A DNA stretch of 64,000 bases. It comes from Kushneria phyllosphaerae. Its GTDB lineage: Bacteria > Pseudomonadota > Gammaproteobacteria > Pseudomonadales > Halomonadaceae. Below, piece by piece: positions 1 through 10,037 of this stretch; position 1 is the stretch's first letter; every line of letters starts with the position of its first letter. Below the pieces are notes generated by a model, which did no database searches, was not told the DNA's origin, and worked only from the letters and a program-made list of their open reading frames with translations. The position numbers and the translations under genes were made by a program. Location of the stretch: positions 1-64,000 of the forward strand of contig NZ_ONZI01000003.1 in assembly GCF_900312995.1 (NCBI RefSeq), written 5' to 3'.

Positions 1-61
1 ACGGCTCCGCGCCGATGGTAGTGTGGGGTCTCCCCATGTGAGAGTAGGTCATCGTCAGGCA
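1..61 (+). rRNA. rrf: 5S ribosomal RNA, 3' end only
   Basis: The first 61 bases match the 3' part of bacterial 5S rRNA, including the conserved GAGAGTAGG and the closing CAGGCA. The 5' half, and presumably 23S and 16S, lie before the window. A rho-independent terminator follows directly, so this is the end of an rrn operon reading into the window. Confidence 0.93.
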
Positions 62-70
62 CCCCTTCCG

Positions 71-104
71 AACCCCGGTCCTTAACAGGACCGGGGTTCT
101 TTTA
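71..104 (+). terminator. rho-independent terminator of the rrn operon
   Basis: An 11-bp perfect stem (71-81 with 88-98, arm AACCCCGGTCC) with a 6-base loop is followed by CTTTTA. It lies 10 bases after the 5S 3' end. Confidence 0.93.
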
Positions 105-142
105 TGCGCGCCATCCGGCCGCCACGGACCATGGTGCGGCCC

Positions 143-173
143 CGCCCGCGGTCACTGACGTGACCGGCGGGCG
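143..173. repeat. strong GC hairpin between rrn terminator and hisC remnant
   Basis: CGCCCGC+GGTCAC (143-155) pairs with GTGACC+GCGGGCG (160-173), with one bulged G and a TGAC loop. It lies just past the stop of the hisC remnant on the minus strand, so it may be the old hisC transcription end. No T-run follows on either strand. Confidence 0.5.
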
Positions 174-186
174 AGGGCGCCCCGCC

Positions 187-399
187 TCAGGACGTCTCGT
201 TCATGGCCGCCAGCGCCGCGGTCAGGGCCGTCATCTCTGCCTCGGTACCGATCGAGATGCGCAGCCAGTCCGACAGGCCAGGCATACCGAAGTGGCGCAC
301 CAGAATGCCGGCAGCCCGCAGCTGTGCGGCTACATTAGTCGCTTCGTGCCGTGTGGGTCGGACGAACAGGAAGTTGGCCCGAGAGGGCAGTCTTTTATA
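187..399 (-). pseudogene. hisC: C-terminal remnant of histidinol-phosphate aminotransferase
   Basis: Reading the minus strand from about 399 down to a TGA at 187-189 gives about 70 residues typical of the HisC C terminus: LPSRANFLFVRP, then a segment with GILVRHFGMPGLSDWLRISIG, the substrate-arginine region before the end of the protein. Further upstream the frame is closed by a stop at 418-420 and the HisC-like sequence ends. The N-terminal 280 or so residues, with the PLP lysine, are absent. There is no start codon or ribosome site. This is most likely a rearrangement scar next to the rrn operon; an intact hisC would be expected elsewhere. Confidence 0.72.
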
Positions 400-462
400 A
401 GCGGTAACAACAGTATTTCAGCTGGCGCTTATGACTTTCATGCAAAAAATAAATGGCCCTGA

Positions 463-507
463 TAATGCCTTTAATGGCCTTCAGGTTACATCTTGGAGAA
501 GGCATTA
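463..507. repeat. 9-bp inverted repeat in AT-rich spacer
   Basis: TAATGCCTT (463-471) and AAGGCATTA (499-507) are perfect arms around a 27-base loop, followed on the plus strand by TTTTATT. The stretch 400-590 is clearly richer in A+T than its surroundings. The inverted repeat could be a weak terminator; no gene is visible here. Confidence 0.4.
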
Positions 508-533
508 TTTTATTGAATCGCGAATTAATGCCA

Positions 534-560
534 ATAAAAAAGACATCCCAACGGATGCCT
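534..560 (-). terminator. rho-independent terminator of the yajR-like gene
   Basis: On the minus strand, GGCATCC-GTTG-GGATGTC (559 down to 542) is followed by TTTTTTATT. It sits about 40 bases after the stop codon of the MFS gene. Confidence 0.8.
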
Positions 561-596
561 TTTGACGAGTAATTATTACTGCAAATCGTTAGAAAA

Positions 597-1964
597 TTAC
601 GGCGATATCTGTAACCAGCGAGTTAGCGCTTCACGATCAATGGCGTCACGATCAATTTTTAAATAAGCCACGCTTTCCTCCCTGACCACCAGTGCATCCT
701 CAATACCTGCAATGTTTTTGAGCTCTCTGCTGCACGCGCTACTGTCAGTAATATTCTTTCCTTCCAGAGAAACAACTTCACTTGAAAGGTGCTTGGGAGC
801 GGTCATGTTCAGGATGGTCAAAAACCATAGTGCACCCAACGCCGCGGCAAAAAGAAAAACGGCATCGATACCGAAATGACCGGCCACTGCGCCTCCCAGA
901 CCACCGCCCACACTGGCGCCCAGAAACTGACTGGTAGAATACACACCCATGGCCGTGCCCTTGGCACCGGCAGGTGAGAGCTTGCTGATCATGGATGGCA
1001 GCATGGCTTCCATCAAATTAAAACCGGTAAAAAATATCAATAACAGCAGAATCAATACCCACTTGGTCTGCGCTGTCTCACCGAGGCCTAAAAGTGCCAG
1101 CGTCATGGCTGCGACAGCACCCATGAAAACCATTTTCATGTGGCGATATTTCTCTGCTGCAATGATCAAGGGCACCATGGCAAAAAAGCCAACAGCCATG
1201 ACGGGAAGGTAAACCCACCCATGGTACTGGGCGTCAATACCAAGGTTTTCAAGCCTGATGGGCAGAGCAATAAAGCAGCCTGTCAAAATGGCATGCAGGG
1301 CAAATATCGAAAAATTCAGGCGCAGGAGCTCGCTCTGAAACAACATCTTTCTCACCTGATGAGGGTCTATACCGACATCACGATGCTGTCTGGCCGGCGC
1401 TGAGGGTACCAGTTGCCAGAGGATTAAAAGACCCACCAGCGCCAGCAGTGCTGTACTCCAGAATACGCCTGAAAGCCCAAACACTTCTGCCAGAAAAGGT
1501 CCTAATGCCATTGCAATGCCAAAGGCAACACCAATGCTCATGCCAATGGCCGCCATGGCAGTGGTCCTCGTTTCCTCTCTGGTCTTGTCTGCCAGCAATG
1601 CCATCAGCGCACCGGCAATGGCACCACTACCCTGTAGGCAGCGACCGGTAATAACGCCATAAATGGACGTCGACAAGGCAGCCACAACGCTGCCTGCGAA
1701 AAAGAGCAGTAACCCGAGGGCGATGATCTGTTTACGGCCCAGTCGATCAGAGAGCGTGCCAAAGGGAATTTGAAAGATGGCCTGCGCCAGCCCATAACCT
1801 CCCAGTGCAATACCAATCAGAAACGGCGTTGAGCCTTCCAGGTCTCTGGCATAAAGGGCAAGTACAGGTAAAACCATAAAAAGCCCCAGCATGCGAAAGG
1901 CATACAACATGCCCAGGCCTGCGATTGCACGGTATTCGCCTGCATTGAGTGGAATGTGTTTCAT
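597..1964 (-). CDS. yajR: YajR-like major facilitator superfamily transporter
   Basis: Inner-membrane proton-driven exporter of the MFS drug/H+ antiporter type; the physiological substrate is not known. The 455 residues contain about 12 hydrophobic segments. The MFS loop 2-3 signature GTLSDRLGRK is at residues 69-78. A soluble C-terminal domain (about 388-455) has alternating beta/alpha character, including VAYLKIDRDAIDREALTRWL. That domain, the YAM domain, and the overall length match E. coli YajR (454 aa), unlike ordinary 400-aa MFS proteins. The gene is transcribed alone, away from cyoA, and has its own terminator. The family assignment is firm; transport of a particular drug is not implied. 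Confidence 0.82.
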   Translation of the reverse strand: MKHIPLNAGEYRAIAGLGMLYAFRMLGLFMVLPVLALYARDLEGSTPFLIGIALGGYGLAQAIFQIPFGTLSDRLGRKQIIALGLLLFFAGSVVAALSTSIYGVITGRCLQGSGAIAGALMALLADKTREETRTTAMAAIGMSIGVAFGIAMALGPFLAEVFGLSGVFWSTALLALVGLLILWQLVPSAPARQHRDVGIDPHQVRKMLFQSELLRLNFSIFALHAILTGCFIALPIRLENLGIDAQYHGWVYLPVMAVGFFAMVPLIIAAEKYRHMKMVFMGAVAAMTLALLGLGETAQTKWVLILLLLIFFTGFNLMEAMLPSMISKLSPAGAKGTAMGVYSTSQFLGASVGGGLGGAVAGHFGIDAVFLFAAALGALWFLTILNMTAPKHLSSEVVSLEGKNITDSSACSRELKNIAGIEDALVVREESVAYLKIDRDAIDREALTRWLQISP

Positions 1965-2640
1965 GATTCTCCGAAAACCTTGGGGCAGGTCATCATTTTA
2001 ACGGTCTGACGGGGCTGCGGGAAATTGATATACGATCCGGGGATGCACGGGTAAGGCATGAGCGCTCTTTAAGGGCATGAAAGGCAGATCCCCTTGTGAC
2101 GAATGGAATTGGTGAAAGGTTCCATGTATCATGCCGCGGTGTTTTGTCGCATTGGTTTAGTGTTGTTCGCCTGCCATTTTTAGCTGCTACCCCTGTAAAA
2201 TGCTTTTCGTGCTTGGGCTGATGGCGAAGTATTCACTTACTTTAAGGCCCTCCTGTTGCATGTTTTCTAATGCCAAGGTCTAAATAAGCTTTTGTCACAG
2301 CACTTGAAGTCAACAGGCGAAAAACTGAACAATAGCAGTGGTAGCGTATAGCACCATGCAGGGCTGTCATGCCTGCTGCTTTCAGTCAGTCAGATGACTT
2401 TCACGTCACCTCCCTGCTGGGAGCCGTCACAGACGGGAAAAATCCGTCCGAGACAGTCACTTCCAACGATAAGACCATCAGACACTCCTGCAATGTCAGG
2501 TTGTCTGACGCGGTAGATGCCATCCGTGAACGTTGCTGTCAGACCGTGATCGGAAGCGGGCAGGTACCTGTCACGCATTTCCGGCCTCTCTGGCCGGACA
2601 AAAGCGAAGTGTTCAAGCTGGCCGTTCAAGAGAGCGTGAG
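1965..2640. other. long intergenic region upstream of cyoA
   Basis: About 676 bases separate the divergent yajR-like and cyoA genes. Short open frames exist on both strands (for example plus 2369-2644), but they overlap each other and show no recognisable protein or ribosome site, so I treat the region as non-coding. It must hold the cyo promoter and the yajR promoter. Small hairpins occur near cyoA: GACGG/CCGTC around 2434-2452, and CCGGCC-TCTCT-GGCCGG at 2581-2597, within 60 bases of the cyoA start. Confidence 0.5.
2256..2284 (+). promoter_or_regulatory. possible sigma70 promoter for the cyo operon
   Basis: TTGCAT (2256-2261), a 17-base spacer, then TCTAAA (2279-2284). The hexamers are imperfect and the site is 350 bases from cyoA, so this is only the best match I found by eye. 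Confidence 0.25.
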
Positions 2641-3522
2641 ATGAGAAAATGGAACTATCCAGACATTCTTAAAAGGGTGTCACTGCTTGCTACTGTCGCA
2701 CTTGTGCTCAGTGGTTGTACGGGATCAAGCATCCTCGATCCCAAGGGGCCGGTCGGCGCTGAACAGAAATACCTGATCATGACATCGTTTTTCCTGATGT
2801 TGATCGTGGTAATTCCCGTCATAGTCATGACGATCCTGTTCGCTTGCCGTTACAACTATGTCAAGAATGCGAAGTATTCGCCCAACTGGTCCCACTCCAA
2901 CAAGATTGAAGTGGTTGTCTGGGCAGTACCGCTGGCCATCATTGTCATTCTCAGTGTTTTGACATGGCGCAGTACGCATGCCCTTGATCCACATCGCGTG
3001 CCGGAGTCCGACAGGGACCCCATCGTCATTCAGGTCATGGCACTGGACTGGAAGTGGCTGTTCGTTTATCCGGAGCAGGGTATCGCGTCGGTTAATGAGC
3101 TGGCTTTCCCGGTCGACACGCCGGTCGAGTTCCGAGTCAGTTCCAACAGCGTCATGAACTCGTTTTTCATTCCCCAGCTGGGCAGCCAGATTTATGCCAT
3201 GGCAGGAATGGAAAACACGGTTCACCTGATGGCAACTGAAGAAGGCACTTACCCCGGTATGTCGGCCAACTACAGCGGTCATGGCTTCAGCGGTATGCAC
3301 TTCAAGGCACTGGCAACATCGGATGAAGGGTTCCAGCAGTGGGTCGACAGCGTTCGACAGTCTTCGGAAACCCTGCAGCAGGATAGTTTCAATGAGCTGG
3401 CCAAGCCCAGTCGAGACAACCCGGTCGAGTACTTCTCTACCGTTACTCCTGGCCTGTATACCGATATTGTCAACAGTTACATCACGTCGGGCGATAGCTC
3501 GCATCATGGGGCTGAGGAGTAA
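2641..3522 (+). CDS. cyoA: cytochrome bo3 ubiquinol oxidase subunit II
   Basis: Subunit II of the proton-pumping bo3 quinol oxidase, anchored in the inner membrane with a periplasmic cupredoxin-like domain. The ATG at 2641 is chosen because it gives a lipoprotein signal: basic MRKW start, hydrophobic core, lipobox LSGC with the acylated cysteine at residue 26. The open frame extends further upstream without a signal peptide. Two membrane segments follow (about 40-68 and 87-108), then the periplasmic domain with [10 protein letters not shown]. The CuA cysteine pair of cytochrome c oxidases is absent, as expected for a quinol oxidase. At 293 aa it is a little shorter than E. coli CyoA (315). 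It is the first gene of cyoABCDE; the cyoB start lies 2 bases past its stop. Confidence 0.95.
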   Translation: MRKWNYPDILKRVSLLATVALVLSGCTGSSILDPKGPVGAEQKYLIMTSFFLMLIVVIPVIVMTILFACRYNYVKNAKYSPNWSHSNKIEVVVWAVPLAIIVILSVLTWRSTHALDPHRVPESDRDPIVIQVMALDWKWLFVYPEQGIASVNELAFPVDTPVEFRVSSNSVMNSFFIPQLGSQIYAMAGMENTVHLMATEEGTYPGMSANYSGHGFSGMHFKALATSDEGFQQWVDSVRQSSETLQQDSFNELAKPSRDNPVEYFSTVTPGLYTDIVNSYITSGDSSHHGAEE

Positions 3523-3524
3523 AC

Positions 3525-5501
3525 ATGTTCGGCAAACTTACTATTGAAGCCGTCCCCTACCATGAGCCCATTGTCATGGTGGTTCTGGGTGTGGCGGCTC
3601 TGCTGGGTCTGGCAGTAGTTGCGGCCATTACCTATTTCAAGAAGTGGGGATATCTCTGGAGGGAGTGGATCACTTCCGTGGATCACAAGCGTCTGGGCGT
3701 GATGTATATCGTCATTGCGATTGTCATGCTGATCCGCGGTTTTTCCGATGCCATCATGATGCGCTCCCAGCAGGCGATTGCCTCGGGCGGTGCAGAAGGC
3801 TATCTGCCACCTGAACACTATGACCAGATCTTTACCGCTCACGGCGTTATCATGATTTTCTTCATGGCCATGCCGTTCATGGTGGGTCTGATGAATATTG
3901 CCGTGCCGCTTCAGATTGGCGCTCGCGATGTGGCCTTTCCATACCTGAATTCACTGAGCTTCTGGCTTACAACGGCCGGCGTTATTCTGGTCAATGTGTC
4001 TCTGGGTGTAGGTGAGTTTGCCGCCACCGGCTGGCTCGCTTATCCGCCACTGTCTGATATTCAGTACAGTCCAGGCGTTGGCGTGGATTACTGGATATGG
4101 AGTCTGCAGATATCAGGTATCGGTACCCTGCTGACCGGTGTGAACTTCTTCGTCACCATTTTGAAAATGCGTGCGCCCGGCATGTCGCTGATGAAAATGC
4201 CGATGTTCACCTGGACAGCCCTGTGTACCAATGTCCTGATCATTGCGGCATTTCCTATCCTGACAGTGACCATCGCACTGCTGACGCTTGATCGCTACAT
4301 TGGCACCCATTTCTTTACCAATGACATGGGTGGCAACCAGATGATGTACGTCAACCTCATCTGGGCCTGGGGGCATCCTGAAGTTTATATTCTGGTGCTG
4401 CCTGCCTTTGGTATCTTTGCAGAGGTTGTGGCGACCTATTGCAAGAAGCGCCTGTTTGGTTATACCTCCATGGTTTATGCCACGGTCGCCATTACCGTAC
4501 TGTCCTTTATTGTCTGGCTGCACCACTTCTTCACCATGGGGGCCGGCGCCAATGTGAACGCCTTCTTTGGTATTGCCACGATGATCATTGCGATCCCCAC
4601 CGGGGTCAAAATCTTCAACTGGCTGTTTACCATGTATGAAGGTCGTGTTCAGTTCACCGTGCCAATGGCGTGGACGCTGGGCTTTCTCATCACCTTTACG
4701 ATTGGTGGGATGACCGGTGTACTGCTGGCCGTACCAGGCGCTGACTATGTGCTGCACAACAGCCTGTTCCTGATCGCGCACTTCCACAACGTTATCATCG
4801 GTGGCGTAGTGTTCGGTTATCTGGCCGGCTTTACCTACTGGTTCCCGAAAGTGTTCGGATTCAAGCTTGATGAAAAGCTTGGCAAGGCATCTGCCTGGTG
4901 CTGGATCGTGGGCTTCTTTACGGCCTTCATGCCGCTGTATGCCCTTGGTTTCATGGGCATGACCCGTCGTCTGAACAGCTATGACAATCCGGACTGGCAT
5001 TTCCCGCTGATCGTTGCTGCCATTGGTGCCGGCATCATTGCATGTGGTATTGCCTGCCAGCTGCTGCAGCTTTTCGTCAGCATCAAGAATCGTCATCAGA
5101 ACATCGATGAGACAGGCGATCCGTGGGGTGGTCGTACACTGGAATGGTCCATTCCTTCACCGGCTCCTTTCTACAACTTTGCGCATATTCCCGTTGTTGA
5201 AGAGCGTGATGCCTTCTGGCACATGAAGGAAAATGGTGTCAGTGAACAAAAGCCTGCCGAATACCAGGATATCCACATGCCGAAAAATACCTCGGCCGGA
5301 TTCTTCATTGGTATCATTGCTGCCGTTTTTGGATTTGCTTTGATCTGGCATATCTGGTGGCTGGCGATCGTTTCGGCTGTAGGTATCTTCGTCACCATGG
5401 TGATGCGTACCTTCAACGACGATATTGACTATTACGTTCCCGCTGCCGAAGTTGAGCGCATCGAAAGTCAGCGTTATCAAAAATTGTCAAATCAGGCGTA
5501 A
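3525..5501 (+). CDS. cyoB: cytochrome bo3 ubiquinol oxidase subunit I
   Basis: Catalytic subunit: oxidises ubiquinol, reduces O2 to water at the heme o3-CuB centre and pumps protons. The 658 residues align in numbering with the E. coli enzyme. Visible are the heme b ligands H106 and H421, heme o3 ligand H419, CuB ligands H284 (in HPEVY, with Y288), H333 and H334, D135 of the D-channel, K362 of the K-channel, and the quinol-site residues R71, D75 and H98. About 15 membrane segments are present. The ribosome site GAGGAG lies within the last codons of cyoA, so translation is probably coupled. No key residue is missing, so the enzyme should be functional. Confidence 0.98.
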   Translation: MFGKLTIEAVPYHEPIVMVVLGVAALLGLAVVAAITYFKKWGYLWREWITSVDHKRLGVMYIVIAIVMLIRGFSDAIMMRSQQAIASGGAEGYLPPEHYDQIFTAHGVIMIFFMAMPFMVGLMNIAVPLQIGARDVAFPYLNSLSFWLTTAGVILVNVSLGVGEFAATGWLAYPPLSDIQYSPGVGVDYWIWSLQISGIGTLLTGVNFFVTILKMRAPGMSLMKMPMFTWTALCTNVLIIAAFPILTVTIALLTLDRYIGTHFFTNDMGGNQMMYVNLIWAWGHPEVYILVLPAFGIFAEVVATYCKKRLFGYTSMVYATVAITVLSFIVWLHHFFTMGAGANVNAFFGIATMIIAIPTGVKIFNWLFTMYEGRVQFTVPMAWTLGFLITFTIGGMTGVLLAVPGADYVLHNSLFLIAHFHNVIIGGVVFGYLAGFTYWFPKVFGFKLDEKLGKASAWCWIVGFFTAFMPLYALGFMGMTRRLNSYDNPDWHFPLIVAAIGAGIIACGIACQLLQLFVSIKNRHQNIDETGDPWGGRTLEWSIPSPAPFYNFAHIPVVEERDAFWHMKENGVSEQKPAEYQDIHMPKNTSAGFFIGIIAAVFGFALIWHIWWLAIVSAVGIFVTMVMRTFNDDIDYYVPAAEVERIESQRYQKLSNQA

Positions 5502-5504
5502 TCC

Positions 5505-6134
5505 ATGTCGACTCAATCAATGACCAATCAGGACGCTCATGCCCACGGGCATGAGCACCATGAGCATGAGCATCATGATCCGGTAGCGACCAGAGTATTC
5601 GGTTTCTGGATCTACATCATGAGCGACTGCATACTGTTTGCATCGATTTTTGCAACCTTTGCGGTCCTTGGCACGAACTATGCCGGCGGTCCCACGTCGC
5701 ATGAATTGTTCGAGCTGCCCTTTGTTCTGGTAGAAACCTTTGTACTGCTGGCCAGTAGCTTCATGATCGGGCTGGCATCGCTGGCCATGAACAAGGGGGA
5801 CAAGCAGCGCACCATGCTCTGGCTGGCGCTGACCCTGATATTGGGCGCGGTGTTTGTCAGTCTTGAAATTTACGAGTTCCATCACTTCATTTCTGAAGGG
5901 GCTGGTCCTCAGCGCAGTGCGTTCCTGTCGTCCTTCTTCACGCTGGTGGGTACGCACGGTCTGCACGTCACTTCCGGGTGTATCTGGGCCATCATTTTGC
6001 TGATCCAGATTGCCACCAAGGGTCTGACTGACATGAACCGCTCGCGTTTGATGTGTCTGAGCCTGTTCTGGCACTTCCTGCACATCATCTGGATTTGCGT
6101 ATTCACCATCGTCTATCTGATGGGGGTCATTTAA
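5505..6134 (+). CDS. cyoC: cytochrome bo3 ubiquinol oxidase subunit III
   Basis: Non-catalytic membrane subunit III that stabilises the bo3 oxidase. The 209 residues form five hydrophobic segments, and the heme-copper subunit III pattern is clear ([36 protein letters not shown]). The N terminus carries a histidine-rich tail: about nine histidines within residues 12-25, in [11 protein letters not shown]. This tail is common in related marine bacteria and might bind metal, but nothing here proves it. The gene starts 3 bases after cyoB and its stop overlaps the cyoD start by one base. Confidence 0.96.
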   Translation: MSTQSMTNQDAHAHGHEHHEHEHHDPVATRVFGFWIYIMSDCILFASIFATFAVLGTNYAGGPTSHELFELPFVLVETFVLLASSFMIGLASLAMNKGDKQRTMLWLALTLILGAVFVSLEIYEFHHFISEGAGPQRSAFLSSFFTLVGTHGLHVTSGCIWAIILLIQIATKGLTDMNRSRLMCLSLFWHFLHIIWICVFTIVYLMGVI

Positions 6135-6469
6135 TGTCCAATCAGCATCAATCCCAAGAAAGTCATGATCACGGCAGCGTCAAGTCCTATACCACTGGTT
6201 TGATTATATCCATCATCCTGACCGTCATTCCCTTTGGTCTGGTGATGACCGGTGCGCTATCGACCACGGCAACGCTTGCAATCATCCTGATCATGGCAGT
6301 AGTGCAGATTGTGGTGCAGGTCGTATATTTCCTTCATCTCAGTGAAGGTTCAGGGCCACGCTGGAACATGATCTCGCTATGGTTCACGATTCTGATCGTG
6401 GGCATTGTAGTGGTGGGCTCGGTGTGGATCATGTTCCATCTCAACCATAATCTAATGGTAGGGATGTAA
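6134..6469 (+). CDS. cyoD: cytochrome bo3 ubiquinol oxidase subunit IV
   Basis: Small assembly subunit of the bo3 oxidase (111 aa; E. coli 109). The ATG at 6134 overlaps the cyoC stop (TAATG), which is the expected coupled start; the reading frame is open further upstream but that part is inside cyoC. A short polar, histidine-containing N terminus precedes three membrane segments, with [13 protein letters not shown] in the middle one, a hallmark of the COX4 prokaryotic family. Confidence 0.94.
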   Translation: MSNQHQSQESHDHGSVKSYTTGLIISIILTVIPFGLVMTGALSTTATLAIILIMAVVQIVVQVVYFLHLSEGSGPRWNMISLWFTILIVGIVVVGSVWIMFHLNHNLMVGM

Positions 6470-6482
6470 GAAGTCTGACCCG

Positions 6483-7391
6483 ATGCTCAAAAGATATCTC
6501 CTGCTAACGAAGCCGGGCATTGTCTTCGGCAATCTGATCTCGGTAACAGGTGGATTCTTTCTGGCCTCAAGAGGAAGCATCGACCTGGTGTTGTTTTTCG
6601 CCACCGTTATCGGGGTGTCACTGGTCGTTGCTTCCGGTTGTGTGTTCAACAATGTCATAGATCGTGACATTGACGAGTACATGGCGCGCACGCAAAAGCG
6701 TGCGCTTGTCGAAGGCACGATCGATGTTCGCTCTGCGCTGATCATGGCCTGCCTGCTGGGTACAGCAGGCTTTTTACTTTTATTGATAATTGCCAATCCG
6801 TTGGCTGCAGGTGTGGCCCTGTTTGGTTTTGCCATTTACGTTGGCGCCTATAGTCTCTGGCTCAAGCGTCACTCGGTCCATGGCACCCTGATTGGCAGTC
6901 TGTCCGGTGCGGCACCTCCGGTCATTGGCTATTGCGCAGTAAGCAATGAGTTTGACCTTGGTGCGTTGTTGGTATTGTTGATTTTCAGTCTCTGGCAGAT
7001 GCCGCACTCCTATGCGATTGCCATCTTCAGGCTGGAAGATTATCGAGCAGCCTCCATCCCCGTGCTCTCTGTTGCAAAAGGGGTGGCATCTGCCAAGCGC
7101 CAGACAGTTGCCTATATCGTGGCTTTTGGGGTGGCCGCCACGCTCCTGACATTCACGGGATACACCGGCTACGTCTATCTGGTGGTCATGATTGTCATGA
7201 CGCTCTACTGGCTTTACATCGCCATTGCCCGTTATGGGCAGGGGGATGATAGCCGCTGGGCCCGTCAGCTTTTCGGGATTTCGATACTGGTCGTCACTGT
7301 CCTGAGTGCCGTCATGGCGATCGATTACCAAACGCCTGCTCCACAAGTGACAGCGACGCAACTTGACCTGGCAGCACCTCTGCACGTCTAA
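6483..7391 (+). CDS. cyoE: protoheme IX farnesyltransferase (heme O synthase)
   Basis: Transfers a farnesyl group from farnesyl diphosphate to heme B, giving the heme O needed by CyoB. It is a polytopic UbiA-family prenyltransferase of 302 aa. The allylic-diphosphate/Mg2+ motif [16 protein letters not shown] is at residues 55-70, with D60, D62, D64 and R69. The second family motif region lies in the loop near LWLKRHS / AAPPVIGY. It is the last gene of the operon, 13 bases after cyoD. The 190-base gap that follows separates it from cioA; no clear terminator is seen there, so read-through is possible. Confidence 0.96.
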   Translation: MLKRYLLLTKPGIVFGNLISVTGGFFLASRGSIDLVLFFATVIGVSLVVASGCVFNNVIDRDIDEYMARTQKRALVEGTIDVRSALIMACLLGTAGFLLLLIIANPLAAGVALFGFAIYVGAYSLWLKRHSVHGTLIGSLSGAAPPVIGYCAVSNEFDLGALLVLLIFSLWQMPHSYAIAIFRLEDYRAASIPVLSVAKGVASAKRQTVAYIVAFGVAATLLTFTGYTGYVYLVVMIVMTLYWLYIAIARYGQGDDSRWARQLFGISILVVTVLSAVMAIDYQTPAPQVTATQLDLAAPLHV

Positions 7392-7584
7392 TCAATTCAA
7401 TGCTGTATTGACGTTCCGGTCGATCAGCATTGCCTTTCCTGTTTACCCTGATGTGGTTGTCCATGCTTTCTGTCGGTCCGTAGCCGTGCGACATGATGTC
7501 CCGAGTCTTTCACTTTTGCGTGGTAATGCTCTAACTTCATAGCTTCCGTGACTGTCCAGAACCCAAAGCAGGAGAGCCAAGCCA

Positions 7585-8991
7585 ATGCTGGGGTTTGAAG
7601 CTTTAGACCTGGCGCGCTTCCAGTTCGCCTTTACCGTTTCCTTTCATATTCTTTTTCCCGCCTTTTCGATCGGCCTTGCAAGTTACCTGATGGTACTGGA
7701 AGGGCTGTGGCTAAAAACGGGTAACGAGATTTACCATAATCTGTACCGCTTCTGGGTGCGCATCTTTGCCGTGGTCTTCGGTCTGGGGGTTGTCTCCGGT
7801 GTGGTGATGGCCTACGAGTTCGGCACCAACTGGAGCGGCTTTGCCGAAAGGGCAGGCGACATTACCGGGGTGCTGTTGACCTATGAGGTGCTGACGGCCT
7901 TTTTCATGGAAGCCGGCTTCCTTGGCATCATGCTGTTCGGTGAAGGCAGGGTCAGCAAGCGGCTGCATTTTTCGGCAACCTGCCTTGTAGCCGTTGGTAC
8001 CCTGATTTCGATGACCTGGATTCTGATGTCCAACAGCTGGATGCAGACGCCTGCCGGCTATGAGGTCATCGATGGACGCTTTGAGCCTGCCAGCTGGCTT
8101 GAGATCATGTTCAACCCGTCTTTCCCGTATCGCATTGTCCATATGGGGCTGGCTGCCTTCATCTCGGTTGGATTTGTTGTTGGCGGTGTCGGTGCCTATC
8201 ACCTGTTGCGCAACCGTCATGACCAGGCCGCGCGCAAGATGTTCTCCATGGCAATGTGGGCCATCCTGGTCGCCCTGCCGGTGCAGATCATTGCAGGCGA
8301 CATGCATGGCCTGAATACGCTGGAGCATCAGCCGGCCAAGGTGGCAGCGATGGAAGGCCACTGGGAGAACGAGCCTGACCAGAAGGGTATGCCGCTGGTG
8401 CTGTTTGCTCTGCCCAGCATGGATGACGCTGCCAATCACTTTGAGCTGAAGGTCCCCTATGCCAGCAGCCTGATTCTGACCCACACGCTGGAGGGCAAGA
8501 TTCAGGGGCTCAAGGACTGGCCTCGTGACGAATGGCCTGATGTTCCACTGGTATTCTGGAGTTTCAGAGTTATGGTGGGGCTGGGCATGCTGATGCTGGG
8601 CATGGGCGTTGTGGGGCTGTTTCTGCGCTGGAGAGGACGGCTTTATGAAGCGCGCTGGTTCCAGCGGATTGCCCTGTTCACGACTCCGGTGGGCTTTATC
8701 GCCCTGCTGGCTGGCTGGATCACGACAGAAGCCGGTCGCCAGCCCTGGGTGGTCTACGGCATGCTTCGAACCGAAGACGCTGTCTCAACGCACAGTGTGG
8801 CCAGCATGCTGACAACGCTGATCGGCTTTATGGTCGTGTATGCCATCATCTTTGGCATCGGGATCTACTACATGCTGAGACTGATCAGGTCCGAGCCGAT
8901 GAATATGGTGCCTTCTGGAGGCCCGGGTCATGAGCGTCAGCCCAAGCGACCCATGTCGGCGGCCGACGGCAGTTTCGAAGATCAAAATTGA
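7585..8991 (+). CDS. cioA: bd-type quinol oxidase subunit I, cyanide-insensitive (CioA) type
   Basis: Quinol-oxidising subunit of a cytochrome bd-family oxidase, which does not pump protons and has high O2 affinity. The first 60 residues read like Pseudomonas CioA (LDLARFQFAFTVSFHILFP). Heme ligands H21 and H186 and the acidic pair E101/E109 of the proton path are present. At 468 aa it lacks most of the long Q-loop of E. coli CydA (522 aa), as expected for the CIO subgroup. The end, after RSEPMN, is a soluble tail. AGGAG precedes the ATG by about 11 bases. cioB follows 15 bases after the stop. Cyanide insensitivity is inferred from the subgroup, not shown. Confidence 0.93.
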   Translation: MLGFEALDLARFQFAFTVSFHILFPAFSIGLASYLMVLEGLWLKTGNEIYHNLYRFWVRIFAVVFGLGVVSGVVMAYEFGTNWSGFAERAGDITGVLLTYEVLTAFFMEAGFLGIMLFGEGRVSKRLHFSATCLVAVGTLISMTWILMSNSWMQTPAGYEVIDGRFEPASWLEIMFNPSFPYRIVHMGLAAFISVGFVVGGVGAYHLLRNRHDQAARKMFSMAMWAILVALPVQIIAGDMHGLNTLEHQPAKVAAMEGHWENEPDQKGMPLVLFALPSMDDAANHFELKVPYASSLILTHTLEGKIQGLKDWPRDEWPDVPLVFWSFRVMVGLGMLMLGMGVVGLFLRWRGRLYEARWFQRIALFTTPVGFIALLAGWITTEAGRQPWVVYGMLRTEDAVSTHSVASMLTTLIGFMVVYAIIFGIGIYYMLRLIRSEPMNMVPSGGPGHERQPKRPMSAADGSFEDQN

Positions 8992-9006
8992 TTGGGAGCC
9001 CTAAGC

Positions 9007-10011
9007 ATGACAATTGATCTGCCAGTCATCTGGTATCTGCTGATCGGTTTTGCTGTCGCCATGTACGTCATGATGGACGGCTTTAGCCTAGGCGTCGGGA
9101 TCCTTTTTCCCTTTATCAGGGGAGACGAGAATCGCGATGTCATGATGAATACCGTGGCACCGGTATGGGATGGCAACCAGACGTGGATGATACTGGGAGG
9201 TGCCGGTCTTTATGGCGCCTTCCCATTGGCGTATTCGGTCATTCTGCCCGCCATGTATCTTCCATTGATCCTGATGCTGCTGGCATTGATCTTTCGGGGA
9301 ATTGCCTTTGAGTTTCGCTTTAAATCGAACCGGTCACGCAAATGGTTTGATCTGGCATTCAGCGGCGGCGCCATGGTGGCGACCTTTAGCCAGGGCGTCG
9401 TACTGGGGGGCATCATCAATGGCCTGTCCGTGTCGGAGCGTGCTTATCAGGGCGGCACCTTTGACTGGTTTTCCCCCTTTGCCCTGTTCACCGGGGTGGC
9501 GCTCATGGCAGGTTATGCTCTGCTGGGCGCCGGCTGGCTGATCATGAAAACCGAAGGCGACCTGCAAAACCGGTTTTATCAGCTGGCTCGGCCTCTGACA
9601 CTGTTGCTGGTGGCATCCATGATCGTCATTAGTGTGTGGACACCGCTTTCCAATGGTCGTATTGCCGAGCGCTGGTTTACGTTCCCCAATATTGCCTGGT
9701 TTGCGCCGGTGCCGATTCTGGTCGCGCTGCTTTCCTGGAGTATCTGGAACGGTGTCACGCACTCTCATGAGCGGCGGCTCTTCTTCAAGGTGCTGGGCCT
9801 GTTTTTCCTCGGCCTCTCGGGGCTGGTCATTAGCTTTTTCCCCTTGATCATCCCGCCGGACATTACGCTCTGGGATGCAGCTTCGGCTCGGGCCAGCCAG
9901 TCATTTCTGATCGTTGGCTATGTCATTCTGGTGCCCATTGTGCTCATTTACACGGCCTACAGTTATTATGTCTTTCGAGGCAAGGTGCGTGCGGGTGAGG
10001 GCTATCACTAG
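9007..10011 (+). CDS. cioB: bd-type quinol oxidase subunit II (CioB/CydB)
   Basis: Partner subunit of CioA in the inner membrane, structurally supporting the heme site. It has 334 aa and about eight membrane segments, with the CydB signature WDGNQTWMILGGAGLYGAFP near residues 51-70 and the N-terminal MYVMMDGFSLGVGILFPF. A TTG at 8992 could also open the frame, but GGGAG at 8994-8998 is well spaced for the ATG at 9007, and the resulting protein begins as the family usually does (MTIDLPVIWYLLIG). It forms a two-gene operon with cioA, closed by a strong terminator 27 bases downstream. No cydX-like small subunit was found after it. Confidence 0.93.
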   Translation: MTIDLPVIWYLLIGFAVAMYVMMDGFSLGVGILFPFIRGDENRDVMMNTVAPVWDGNQTWMILGGAGLYGAFPLAYSVILPAMYLPLILMLLALIFRGIAFEFRFKSNRSRKWFDLAFSGGAMVATFSQGVVLGGIINGLSVSERAYQGGTFDWFSPFALFTGVALMAGYALLGAGWLIMKTEGDLQNRFYQLARPLTLLLVASMIVISVWTPLSNGRIAERWFTFPNIAWFAPVPILVALLSWSIWNGVTHSHERRLFFKVLGLFFLGLSGLVISFFPLIIPPDITLWDAASARASQSFLIVGYVILVPIVLIYTAYSYYVFRGKVRAGEGYH

Positions 10012-10037
10012 GACCAGATCCTGCGTTCAGAGATTAC

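Noticed and set aside
2369..2644. Open frames on both strands just upstream of cyoA
   Set aside because: They overlap each other, lack ribosome sites, and have no protein-like pattern; the region is better explained as the cyo control region.
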